A stretch of DNA of 64,000 bases from Lachnospiraceae oral taxon 107 str. F0167 (GTDB lineage Bacteria > Bacillota > Clostridia > Lachnospirales > Lachnospiraceae), in assembly GCA_000209465.1 (NCBI GenBank), contig GL890583.1, positions 76,610 through 140,609 of the forward strand. Direction: 5' to 3'. Position 1 is the stretch's first letter, and each line of letters opens with the position of its first letter. The position numbers were made by a program, and so were the translations under genes. This document shows, one piece after another, positions 8,453 through 16,680 of this stretch. Under the pieces are notes generated by a model that made no database searches, was not told the DNA's origin, and worked only from the letters and a program-made list of their open reading frames with translations.

Positions 8453-9144
8453 AAACATCGGAACAGATAAAAGGAGCGATTAGAAACATATCTAAGAAAA
8501 CGGGAGTTAATCCGAACTCTCTAAATGAAGTTTCCATAACAAAAATCTTAAACGAAATATTAGCGATTAAAATTGACGCAGATATTGAATATAAGCTGAT
8601 CAAATTATCGTCAATAAGACAGGAAAATGTGTATGAAGATTTTTGTGCAAGCATATCCTGCATTTTTGGGAAAATAAATGCAAACTTAAATATAGATATA
8701 ACAACAGGAGATGTTATTACTCCAAAAGAAATAAATTATTCCTATTCAAAAATCTTAGAAGAAGGTACAATACCGATTATGACCTATACCATAGAAACTA
8801 TACTTGCTGAAAAATTTGAAATCATTTCAAGCAGAAACATTACAACAACAAGAGCAAGAGACTTCTATGATTTGTATATGATATACAGTATTTATAAAGA
8901 TAAAATTGACAAAGACATATTAAGTAAAGCAATAGAAAGAAAAAGTAAATACAGAGGTTCTTTTGAAACAGCTTTACAGTACAGGGAAATAGTAGAGTTG
9001 TTCCGAGAAAGTGACATACCAAAAAAACTATGGAAAAAATACACGCAGAATAACCCATATGCCAAAGATGTTGATTTCTTAGATACTATATCAGTCTATG
9101 AAGAAATAGGTATTGTATTAAATGTTAATGATGATACTAAATAG
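8449..9144 (+). pseudogene. abiEii: AbiEii nucleotidyltransferase toxin lacking its catalytic segment
   Basis: The start (MKTSEQIKGAIRNISKKTG) and most of the rest (NIDITTGDVITPKE, IETILAEKFEIISSRNITTT, RARDFYDLYMIYS) fit AbiEii proteins. Those proteins carry, after about residue 25, an LKGG block and the nucleotidyltransferase motif with paired aspartates (D-x-D). Here the sequence jumps from the N-terminal helix straight to a segment matching the region after that motif (NEVSITKILNEIL). About 45-50 residues are missing in frame, and the protein is 231 residues against about 280. Without the metal-binding aspartates it should not transfer nucleotides. It might still bind its target or the antitoxin. 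Confidence 0.7.
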
Positions 9145-9263
9145 TATTATGTTTGGTGTAGTCTCTAGGATTTCAAAAGAGGTTCTACCACTACAAATGA
9201 AGTCAATGCATTACTTGCAAAAGAATTTGACCTATAATTTACATCAACAAAAAAGGAGACCAC

Positions 9264-10376
9264 ATGCCCCCAATAACTGTTTTAATCAAGCCTGCATCCA
9301 GTTTATGCAATATGTCCTGTGAATATTGTTTTTACTGTGATGAGGCGAATAAGCGTACACATGATTCCTATGGATTTATGTCTGAGAAGACTTTAAAAAA
9401 TACAATCAGAAAAACCATGCTTAGAGCGGAGGGCAGCATACACTATGCTTTTCAAGGTGGTGAGCCGACCATATGCGGTATTGATTTTTTTAAAAAAGCA
9501 TTGGCTTACCAGAGACAGTATAATAAAAATAATATAGAAGTAAGTAACGCTCTTCAAACCAATGGTTTTACATTGACGGATGAATGGTGTTCTTTTTTTA
9601 AGGAAAATAATTTTTTAATTGGATTGTCTGTAGACGGTACGGAAAAAATACATAATTCTTATCGTCATACAAAATCAGGAGATTCTACATTTGACAGAGT
9701 AATAAATTCAGCGAAGCTTCTTGATAAATATAATGTGGATTATAATATTTTAACGGTTGTTACATCTGATGTGGCAAAGAATATTTCCGACATATATCAC
9801 TTTTATAAAAAGCAGGGCTGGAAATATCAGCAGTACATAGCCTGTCTTGATCCCATTGATGAAGAGCGTGGAACTAAGTCATATTCTTTGACCTCAGAGA
9901 TTTACGGAGAGTTTTTAATTAAATTATTTGATCTATGGTACAAGGATTATAAAAAAGGAAAAGATCCTTATAACAGGCAGTTTATAAATTATATAAACCT
10001 TGCCGGGGGGTATATGGCGGAATCCTGTGAGCAGAATGGAGTATGTGGGATTCAAACGGTAGTGGAAGCTGACGGAAGTGTATATCCCTGTGATTTCTAT
10101 GCTATGGACGAATATTGCCTTGGGAATTTTAATGAAAACAATATGAGCGAGATAGACGAAAAAAGACTTGAAATAGGCTTTATAGAAAAATCATTTAAGC
10201 TGGATAGCGGATGCAGGGAATGCAAATATTACAGAGTCTGTAGAGGCGGATGTCAACGCAATAGAGATTTTAATCCGGATAACGGATTATACAGTAATTA
10301 TTTTTGTAAAGCTTATAAAATATTCTTTGATGCCTGCTATGACAGAATACTTGAGATAGCAAAAAGCTTAAGCTGA
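9264..10376 (+). CDS. Anaerobic sulfatase-maturating radical SAM enzyme (anSME)
   Basis: Oxidises the active-site Cys or Ser of sulfatases to formylglycine without oxygen. The radical-SAM cluster motif C15-x3-C19-x2-C22 (CNMSCEYC), the QGGEPT block and the SPASM-type C-terminal cysteines (CGIQTVVEADGSVYPCDFY, then CRECKYYRVCRGGCQR) are in the usual order. The length of 370 residues is standard. AAAAAGGAG precedes ATG 9264. Its client is very probably the Cys-type sulfatase at 15277-16680, so it belongs functionally to the glycan locus although a terminator separates them. A short start-less fragment (TTTNEVNALLAKEFDL) lies in the upstream gap. Confidence 0.93.
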   Translation: MPPITVLIKPASSLCNMSCEYCFYCDEANKRTHDSYGFMSEKTLKNTIRKTMLRAEGSIHYAFQGGEPTICGIDFFKKALAYQRQYNKNNIEVSNALQTNGFTLTDEWCSFFKENNFLIGLSVDGTEKIHNSYRHTKSGDSTFDRVINSAKLLDKYNVDYNILTVVTSDVAKNISDIYHFYKKQGWKYQQYIACLDPIDEERGTKSYSLTSEIYGEFLIKLFDLWYKDYKKGKDPYNRQFINYINLAGGYMAESCEQNGVCGIQTVVEADGSVYPCDFYAMDEYCLGNFNENNMSEIDEKRLEIGFIEKSFKLDSGCRECKYYRVCRGGCQRNRDFNPDNGLYSNYFCKAYKIFFDACYDRILEIAKSLS

Positions 10377-10383
10377 AAATGAC

Positions 10384-10412
10384 AAAAAACCTTGATTATT
10401 CAAGGTTTTTTT
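10384..10412 (+). terminator. Intrinsic terminator after anSME
   Basis: AAAAAACCTTG-ATTATT-CAAGGTTTTTT stem-loop directly after the maturase stop, ending in a T run. Confidence 0.8.
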
Positions 10413-10691
10413 GAGTTGCAGTTCAGGTATTATATATTTTGTGACTTTTAATTTTACAATCCTTAAATCGTTTAACTCTTTTATAAAAACCGGGCAGGAT
10501 TTAGAAGTAAAGGACTTGTTCGAGTGTATTTTGCCGCTACAAAAGAGAACAAACAAGTTTTTTAAAAATGCGTAAAATCATGCAAAGTTTTAAAAAAGAG
10601 TTGTAATTAGGATTGTAAAATAAGCTCTAAAGGGGTAGCGGAACTGTAATTTTTTCAAGCTGATAGATTTTATACAACTTAAATAAAAATA
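10413..10691. other. Intergenic spacer without recognisable genes
   Basis: A/T-rich spacer between the maturase terminator and the lacI-type promoter. The only structure noticed is a weak imperfect inverted pair around ACTTGTTC (near 10515) and GAACAAACAAGT (near 10547) followed by a T run. No open frame with a start site is present. Confidence 0.4.
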
Positions 10692-10750
10692 TTGACAACA
10701 AAATGATTTTGGTATATACTTACCACATAAGTAAACGGTTACGCAAACGA
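10692..10750 (+). promoter_or_regulatory. Promoter and LacI-family operator of the glycosaminoglycan locus
   Basis: -35 TTGACA (10692-10697), exactly 17 bp, and -10 TATACT (10715-10720). Just downstream is a LacI-type operator, GTAAACGGTTAC (10731-10742), with the central CG and flanking AA/TT, followed by a partial second half-site GCAAACG. A repressor bound there would block initiation, so the regulator gene (start 10802) probably represses itself and perhaps the downstream genes. Confidence 0.75.
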
Positions 10751-10801
10751 TAATTAAAATTATATCTTGCTTCACTTTAAAAGATTGGAGATGGATTATT
10801 T

Positions 10802-11875
10802 ATGAAGAAAGCTTCAGGAAAGGTAACCATAAAGGATATATCAAAAGAATTGGGTATATCTGCTGTTTCTGTTCACAGAGCTCTCAGGGGTAAGGAAGGA
10901 ATAAGCGACGAACTTCGTTCCAAAATTATAGAAACAGCGAATGAAATGGGGTATGTGGAAAATTATGCTGCAGCCTCCATTAAGAGAAAAACCGAGAGGG
11001 TTGCGGTGGTTCTCCCTAAGGATAAATGGGAAAAAAAGATTTATTTTGACTATTTATGGCTTGGCATTAACAAGGGTGCGGATGAACTGAAGGGATTGAA
11101 TATAGAAATAAGTCCTTTCGTATGTGATAACGAAGAAATGCAACTTGAACAGCTAAAAGAGATTGCAAAAATGGGACCCGGTGAGTACGGAGGAGTTATA
11201 ACAATTTCTTTCACAAGAGCAGCTGAGGTACTTATGCAGTTTCAGAGTATGCTGGCAAGGGATATGAAGGTTTTGGTCATAGACGATCATATCGAAATCC
11301 CGGAAGGCCTTATCAGTATTCCGCCGAATGAAGTAAGGGTGGGTAAGGTTGCAGCCGAACTGGCAGGGCTTATAACTTCCTATACGGGAAGAGTGCTTGT
11401 ATCCTGCGGACGCACAGACTCTAAAATACATGCAAATCGCTTGGAAAGTTTTTGTAATTATATAAAGGAGAATAAACCGGGGCTGACAATAGAGCTTATA
11501 ACAGGATATACAAGAAATATGGATCATAGGGGAGAGTTATATAAAAATGCCTGTGAGGCACTTGATAAGTATAGTGATATATGTCTTATGTATGCTCTTA
11601 CTTCTCATGACAACAGAGCATTTGTAGAAGCCCTTGAAAAACATGGAAAAAACAAAAATGTTGCAATAATAGGTACCGACTTAAATGAAGAGACCTTGGA
11701 GTTTCTGAAGCAAAAGAAAATGTCGGCGGTTATAGATCAAAATCCTTATGAAAAAGGATATATGGCTTTTAAGATAATGGTGGATTGTTTAATAAAAAAT
11801 ATTTCCGTTCCCGATGTTATACCATGTAGGATCGATATTGCTCTTAAAAATAATGCGGATCTTTATATGGATTGA
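10802..11875 (+). CDS. LacI-family transcriptional regulator
   Basis: The N-terminal helix-turn-helix VTIKDISKELGISAVSVHRA (residues 8-27) is typical LacI DNA binding, followed by the hinge region and a periplasmic-binding-protein-like sensor domain (about 64-357). It is probably the repressor of the adjacent transport and degradation genes, responding to an imported oligosaccharide or uronate. ATG 10802 follows TTGGAGATGG. It lies 110 bp before the substrate-binding protein and is transcribed in the same direction, so read-through is possible. Confidence 0.9.
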   Translation: MKKASGKVTIKDISKELGISAVSVHRALRGKEGISDELRSKIIETANEMGYVENYAAASIKRKTERVAVVLPKDKWEKKIYFDYLWLGINKGADELKGLNIEISPFVCDNEEMQLEQLKEIAKMGPGEYGGVITISFTRAAEVLMQFQSMLARDMKVLVIDDHIEIPEGLISIPPNEVRVGKVAAELAGLITSYTGRVLVSCGRTDSKIHANRLESFCNYIKENKPGLTIELITGYTRNMDHRGELYKNACEALDKYSDICLMYALTSHDNRAFVEALEKHGKNKNVAIIGTDLNEETLEFLKQKKMSAVIDQNPYEKGYMAFKIMVDCLIKNISVPDVIPCRIDIALKNNADLYMD

Positions 11876-11985
11876 CAGGCTCTTAACGAAGCTTTTTCGT
11901 AGAATTATATTTTCTGTTTTCCCAAAAGGAATACAGTTTAATAAAATTTGTAAAAATTTATATGTAAATATACAAGGAGGATTAT

Positions 11986-13317
11986 ATGAAAAGAAAGTTT
12001 TTACAAAAAATTGGTGTTGCTATGATTTCCGGTGTGATGGTAGTGTCGGCACTGGCAGGATGCGGTAATAATACAGCTAAGGAAAGTACTACAGCCGCTC
12101 AATCATCAGGAGAGAGTACAAGTGCCCAAGCACAGGGTGAGAGCAAAACCGACGGTCCTGACTACAGTGGTGTAAAGCTTGTGTACTGGTCAAACTGGGA
12201 AGCTACCGAGCCACAGGGAATTGTTATTGCAGAGGCTGTTAAAGCTTATGAAAAAGAAACCGGTGTAGAGATAGAGGTAGAGTTTAAAGGTCGTAAAGGA
12301 ATTAAAGAAGGTTTGATTCCGGCTCTTGATGCAAAACAGCAGGTAGACTTCTTTGACGGACAGGGAAATAAGAGCAATTACGGAGATCGTATTATAAGCC
12401 TTGAGGATTTGGTTAAAGAAAGTGATTATGAGTCACGTTCAAATCCGACAATGATGAAGCTTTTCAGAAGCTATAATGAAGGTGTACTTAAAGAGATTCC
12501 ATATCAGTTTAAGGCAAATGCTTATTTTTATAATAAAAAGCTTTTCAAGGAAGCAGGAATAGATAAGGCACCTGCAAACTGGGAAGAATTCCTTGCTGCA
12601 TGTCAGAAGCTTAAAGACGCGGGAATAACTCCGATTACTACTGATGATGCCTATGTACCGCAGGCTTTCGGTATGCATCTTGGAAGACTTGTAGGAAGTG
12701 AAGGCTTAAAGGAAACCATTAACAATAATGAGTGGGACAGACCTGAGGTTTTACAAACAGCTAATGACCTCGCAGAGCTTGCATCAAAGGGATATTTCTC
12801 AGAGCTTGTGGCTTCAAATGTATTCCCGACAGGACAGAATACCGAATTTGCTACAGGTAAGGTTGCAATGTATGCAGTAGGAACATATGTGGTTAATGAA
12901 GTTAAAAATATTACAGGACCTGATTTTGAATGGGGATTCTTTGCATATCCTGAAGTTAATAACGGAATTAACGGTTCAGAAGCTATGATGATAGGTGGAC
13001 AGAGCTTTGCCATTACTTCAGTATGTAAAAATAAAGAGGCTGCATTCGGATTTATTGAGAAGATGACAAGAGGCGAATATGACGAGAAGCTTGCTAAAGA
13101 GAGCATAAGTCTTCCGGCAGATTCACAAAATCATTCATGGCCGGAGCAGCTGGCTGATGTAAAACCATACTTTGACAATTGTACGGAGATTATGGGTGGT
13201 GCTGAAAGCAATCCGGAGATTACACCGGCATTAAAGGAGAATTTGATCAAGCTTTATTCAGGAAAAATTACAGGTACTGAATTTGTTGAGAATATGAAAA
13301 AGGCGGCAGGAAAATAG
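11986..13317 (+). CDS. ABC transporter sugar-binding lipoprotein
   Basis: Family 1 extracellular solute-binding protein. The signal peptide ends in lipobox LAGC (Cys at residue 26, MKRKFLQKIGVAMISG ... ALAGCGNN), then a Ser/Thr/Gln-rich linker and a binding domain with VKLVYWSNWEA near residue 62. It captures oligosaccharides outside the cell and delivers them to the two permeases downstream. AAGGAGG precedes ATG 11986. The cognate ATPase is not encoded here and would be a shared MsmK-type ATPase. The neighbouring sulfatase, lyase and UGL suggest a sulfated, uronate-containing ligand. Confidence 0.92.
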   Translation: MKRKFLQKIGVAMISGVMVVSALAGCGNNTAKESTTAAQSSGESTSAQAQGESKTDGPDYSGVKLVYWSNWEATEPQGIVIAEAVKAYEKETGVEIEVEFKGRKGIKEGLIPALDAKQQVDFFDGQGNKSNYGDRIISLEDLVKESDYESRSNPTMMKLFRSYNEGVLKEIPYQFKANAYFYNKKLFKEAGIDKAPANWEEFLAACQKLKDAGITPITTDDAYVPQAFGMHLGRLVGSEGLKETINNNEWDRPEVLQTANDLAELASKGYFSELVASNVFPTGQNTEFATGKVAMYAVGTYVVNEVKNITGPDFEWGFFAYPEVNNGINGSEAMMIGGQSFAITSVCKNKEAAFGFIEKMTRGEYDEKLAKESISLPADSQNHSWPEQLADVKPYFDNCTEIMGGAESNPEITPALKENLIKLYSGKITGTEFVENMKKAAGK

Positions 13318-13330
13318 AGGCTTAAATAAA

Positions 13331-13378
13331 CAAAGAGGGCAGGCGGGTAACGAGGTCGTTATTTGACCTGCTCTTTTT
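13331..13378 (+). terminator. Hairpin between binding protein and permeases
   Basis: AGAGGGCAGG ... CCTGCTCTTTTT around 13335-13377 forms a stem with a T tract. Placed just after the binding-protein gene, it probably lets that gene be expressed above the level of the membrane components. Confidence 0.6.
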
Positions 13379-13455
13379 AAACATCATAATGCTACCTGTA
13401 AGATAAGTAGCTTAAATAAGCCCGTTTGTTACCTGTTTCAGAAGGGAAAATATTT

Positions 13456-14364
13456 ATGAAACGTAATAAAAGTATGATTTGGGCATTTACTATTCCCGGA
13501 ACAATATTGTTTCTTGGAGTATTTATTTACCCAATAATAAGAACCGTAATTATGAGTTTTTTTAAGATTGTGGAAATTACGGATCCGATAAGTAAGTGGG
13601 AGTTTAGAGGGCTTGGAAATTATGCGGATTTATTTAATGCTCCATTGTTTATACAGTCACTTATCAATATAGCAAAGATATGGACAATCGGAGGTATAGT
13701 TACACTTTCAATATCTTTATTATTAGCTATTATTTTAACAAGCGGAATAAGGGGAAAGGGATTTTTTCAGGCGGCAATATATTTGTCGAATGTAATAAGT
13801 GCAGTAGCTATGGCTACAATGTGGATTCAATATGCCTTTAACTCTTCATATGGATTTTTTACAACATTTTTTAGAATAATAGGTTTGGAGAGTCTTGCAA
13901 AAATACAATGGTTGGATGCGGAGCATAAGTTCTTTGCACTTTTATTTTCTTACTGCTTCGGAATGATAGGACATCATATGCTTATATGGATTAGCGGTAT
14001 TGAAAGAATAAGTAAGGAATACTATGAAGCTTCAGGTATAGACGGAGCAAATAAGTTTCAGCAGTTTTTTCATATAACTTTGCCTCTTTTAAGAGGAATT
14101 TTAAGAACAAATATTATTATGTGGTCAATAAGCATTGCCGGATTCTTTATATGGTCACAGCTTTTCTCACCTTTAACCGCAGATACATCTACTGTAGTTC
14201 CTATGGTTTATATGTATACAAAGGTGTTCGGAGCTGAAACCGCAGATATTATTTCCCGTGATGCCGGGGCAGGTGCAGCAATAGGTATAATTCTTTGTGC
14301 TTTTGTAATAATTATATTTAGAGTTGCCAACAAGGTTCTTAAAGATGATGATTTGGAATTTTAA
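13456..14364 (+). CDS. ABC sugar transporter permease (first subunit)
   Basis: MalF-like permease with six predicted membrane segments and the EAA loop (EYYEASGIDGANKFQQFFHI) that docks the ATPase. ATG 13456 is chosen because GAAGGG lies 9 bp upstream and the encoded start MKRNKSMIWAFTIPGTIL is family-typical. The upstream GTG/ATG extensions lack a site. It is followed 13 bp later by the partner permease. Confidence 0.9.
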   Translation: MKRNKSMIWAFTIPGTILFLGVFIYPIIRTVIMSFFKIVEITDPISKWEFRGLGNYADLFNAPLFIQSLINIAKIWTIGGIVTLSISLLLAIILTSGIRGKGFFQAAIYLSNVISAVAMATMWIQYAFNSSYGFFTTFFRIIGLESLAKIQWLDAEHKFFALLFSYCFGMIGHHMLIWISGIERISKEYYEASGIDGANKFQQFFHITLPLLRGILRTNIIMWSISIAGFFIWSQLFSPLTADTSTVVPMVYMYTKVFGAETADIISRDAGAGAAIGIILCAFVIIIFRVANKVLKDDDLEF

Positions 14365-14377
14365 GAAAGGTTAGATT

Positions 14378-15262
14378 ATGAAAGTACTGAAAAATAGAGA
14401 AAAATCCGCACCTTTTAATTTATCAAAAGAGATTAAACTTTTACCGGGATATATAATTTTAATACTTTGGGTTGCCTTTACGGCGGTACTTTTAGGCTGG
14501 GTGGTGGCGGCAAGCTTGTCCACTACTGCGGATATATTCTCGGGAGATATTTTAGGATTTAAAACGGGACTTCATTTTGAGAATTATGCCAAGGCATGGG
14601 TATCATCAAATGTTTCGGTATTTTTTGTCAATTCACTCATTTATGCGGTTTTATCCTGTGCATTTATTATCCTTGTATGTGCACCATATGCCTATGTTTT
14701 GCAAAGGTTTGAATTTAAGGGAAGAAAGCTTATCACTTCCGCACTGGCGGGAACTATGGGTGTACCACTTATAATGGTAATAATACCTTTGTATACCTTG
14801 GTGGCGGGAGCAGGAATGCTTGGTAATGCTTTTTCAAACAGAATAGTACTTATAGTTTTGTTTGTAGCCATAAAGGTACCATATACAACAACTTTTCTTA
14901 TGGCATACTTTGCAAATATATCAAGTGCCTATGAAGAAGCGGCTGCGATAGACGGATGTCATCCGATAAAGGCTTTTTGGCTGATTGTATTTCCGTTAGC
15001 ACAGGGCGGAGTTGTAACGGTAACAATTTTTAATTTTATAGCAATATGGAATGAATATTTCCTTTCACTTTTGTTTGTAAATTCAGAGAAACTAAGACCT
15101 GTAGCACTGGGATTATTCTCAATGATTAACGGAATGAAATACAGCGGTGACTGGTCAGGATTATTTGCTTCAGTAATAATTGTATTTATACCGACATTTG
15201 TGCTTTATATAGGACTCTCAAAGAAAATCATCGGTGGAATAACCGGAGGAGTGAAGGGCTAG
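14378..15262 (+). CDS. ABC sugar transporter permease (second subunit)
   Basis: MalG-like permease, 294 residues, six membrane segments, and an EAA motif in YEEAAAIDGCHPIKAFWLIV. It forms the heterodimeric channel with the preceding permease. The start ATG follows AAGGTTAG. The gene is 14 bp upstream of the sulfatase, so import and desulfation are co-expressed. Confidence 0.9.
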   Translation: MKVLKNREKSAPFNLSKEIKLLPGYIILILWVAFTAVLLGWVVAASLSTTADIFSGDILGFKTGLHFENYAKAWVSSNVSVFFVNSLIYAVLSCAFIILVCAPYAYVLQRFEFKGRKLITSALAGTMGVPLIMVIIPLYTLVAGAGMLGNAFSNRIVLIVLFVAIKVPYTTTFLMAYFANISSAYEEAAAIDGCHPIKAFWLIVFPLAQGGVVTVTIFNFIAIWNEYFLSLLFVNSEKLRPVALGLFSMINGMKYSGDWSGLFASVIIVFIPTFVLYIGLSKKIIGGITGGVKG

Positions 15263-15276
15263 GAAGGAAGTGCAAT

Positions 15277-16680
15277 ATGAATTTATTGTTTGTTTTTGCA
15301 GATCAATGGAGAGGCGGAGCTATCGGATATGCAAAAGAAGATCCGGTTAAAACTCCGAATATGGATAAGTTTTGTGAAGAATCTACTTATTGTGATCACA
15401 CTTTCAGTACCTTTCCGGTCTGCTCTCCTCATAGAGCCAGTCTTATGACCGGAAAATATCCTCTCTCAGCAGGATTTTTTACAAATTGTAAGAGGGGATT
15501 ATCTTTAAGGTTAAAAGATGAAGAGATATGTATAGGTCAGGTACTTAAAAAATCGGGTTATGATACCGCATATATCGGAAAATGGCATTTGGATGAACCT
15601 GAGCAAAACTATCATGAGTTTCCAAAATCCGGTGCAAGAGATTGGGATGCCTATACTCCGCCGGGAGTAAGAAGGCATGGATTTGATTATTGGTATTCCT
15701 ACGGTACCTATGATATGCATTTATCACCGCATTATTGGCATGACAGTGATGAGATGATTAAGGTAAACAAATGGTCGCCTGAGCATGAAACGGATAAGGC
15801 AATAGAATATCTGTCAAAAATAAGGGATAAATCAAAGCCCTTTGCAATGTATATATCTTGGAATCCGCCACATAGTGTTTACAGTGAAGTTCCGGATGAA
15901 TATTTAAAACTGTATGAGGATGTGGAGTTAAAGGAGAATGTTATTCTTGAAAGCATTCATCATCACACAGGTGAAAATGCTGCAATGAGTGAGGAAGAGC
16001 TTAGACTTACCACAAAGCAGTATTATGCGGCTATAAGCGGTCTTGACAAGCAGTTTGGAAGGTTGATTGACTTCCTAAAAGAAAATAATTTATATGAGGA
16101 TACTCTTGTTATCCTGTCGGCGGATCATGGTGATATGATGGGTTCACACGGACTGATGGGAAAGCATGTCTGGTATGAGGAGTCAATAAAAATTCCTTTT
16201 GTATTGCATGTACCGGGAAATAATAATAAGAGATGCTACACCTGTATAGGAAGTCAGGATATGATGCCTACAGTTTTGGGACTTTTGGGTTGTTCCATAC
16301 CGGATACAGTTGAAGGAGAGGACTGCTCAAAATTTATTAAAGGAACAGAGGATAAGAATAGAGTAAGCTTTATTATGGCATGCCCCGGCAGAGCGGATTT
16401 TGTGGAAAAATTTAAAAAAGCAGGCAAGGATCCTGCCGGATTTGGATGGCGAGGTGTTAGAACACAGGAGTATACCTATATTATGGAACTGGGATATGAT
16501 GTTATTTCTAATCCAAAAAGATATCTTTATGATATTAAAAATGATCCGCAGCAAAAAACAACTCTTGATTTAGAGATTGAAGATAATAAAAGGCTTGCAA
16601 AAAAAATGGAGGAGGAAGTCATTAAATGGATGGAGCGTCAAAATGACGGTTTCCTTAAGAATTGGAAGACTGCAATATGA
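15277..16680 (+). CDS. Type I sulfatase, cysteine type, cytoplasmic
   Basis: Removes sulfate esters from the imported glycan. The maturation motif is C49-S-P-H-R53 (CSPHRASLMTG), so a Cys is converted to formylglycine, matching the anSME gene upstream. Metal ligands are visible in FVFADQWRGG (D9, Q10) and LSADHGDMMGSHG. There is no signal peptide, so it acts in the cytosol. The length of 467 residues is usual. Its stop overlaps the lyase start. The sulfated position (2-O, 6-O or N) cannot be read. Confidence 0.92.
   Translation: MNLLFVFADQWRGGAIGYAKEDPVKTPNMDKFCEESTYCDHTFSTFPVCSPHRASLMTGKYPLSAGFFTNCKRGLSLRLKDEEICIGQVLKKSGYDTAYIGKWHLDEPEQNYHEFPKSGARDWDAYTPPGVRRHGFDYWYSYGTYDMHLSPHYWHDSDEMIKVNKWSPEHETDKAIEYLSKIRDKSKPFAMYISWNPPHSVYSEVPDEYLKLYEDVELKENVILESIHHHTGENAAMSEEELRLTTKQYYAAISGLDKQFGRLIDFLKENNLYEDTLVILSADHGDMMGSHGLMGKHVWYEESIKIPFVLHVPGNNNKRCYTCIGSQDMMPTVLGLLGCSIPDTVEGEDCSKFIKGTEDKNRVSFIMACPGRADFVEKFKKAGKDPAGFGWRGVRTQEYTYIMELGYDVISNPKRYLYDIKNDPQQKTTLDLEIEDNKRLAKKMEEEVIKWMERQNDGFLKNWKTAI

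Noticed and set aside
9122-9322. 66-residue plus-strand open frame across the anSME start
   Set aside because: It overlaps the maturase gene in another frame and lacks its own ribosome site. The short coding trace in it is mentioned under anSME.
11153-11527. 124-residue minus-strand open frame inside the LacI gene
   Set aside because: Antisense shadow without a start signal or similarity.
12651-13106. 151-residue minus-strand open frame
   Set aside because: Lies wholly inside the binding-protein gene on the opposite strand, with no ribosome site or family match.
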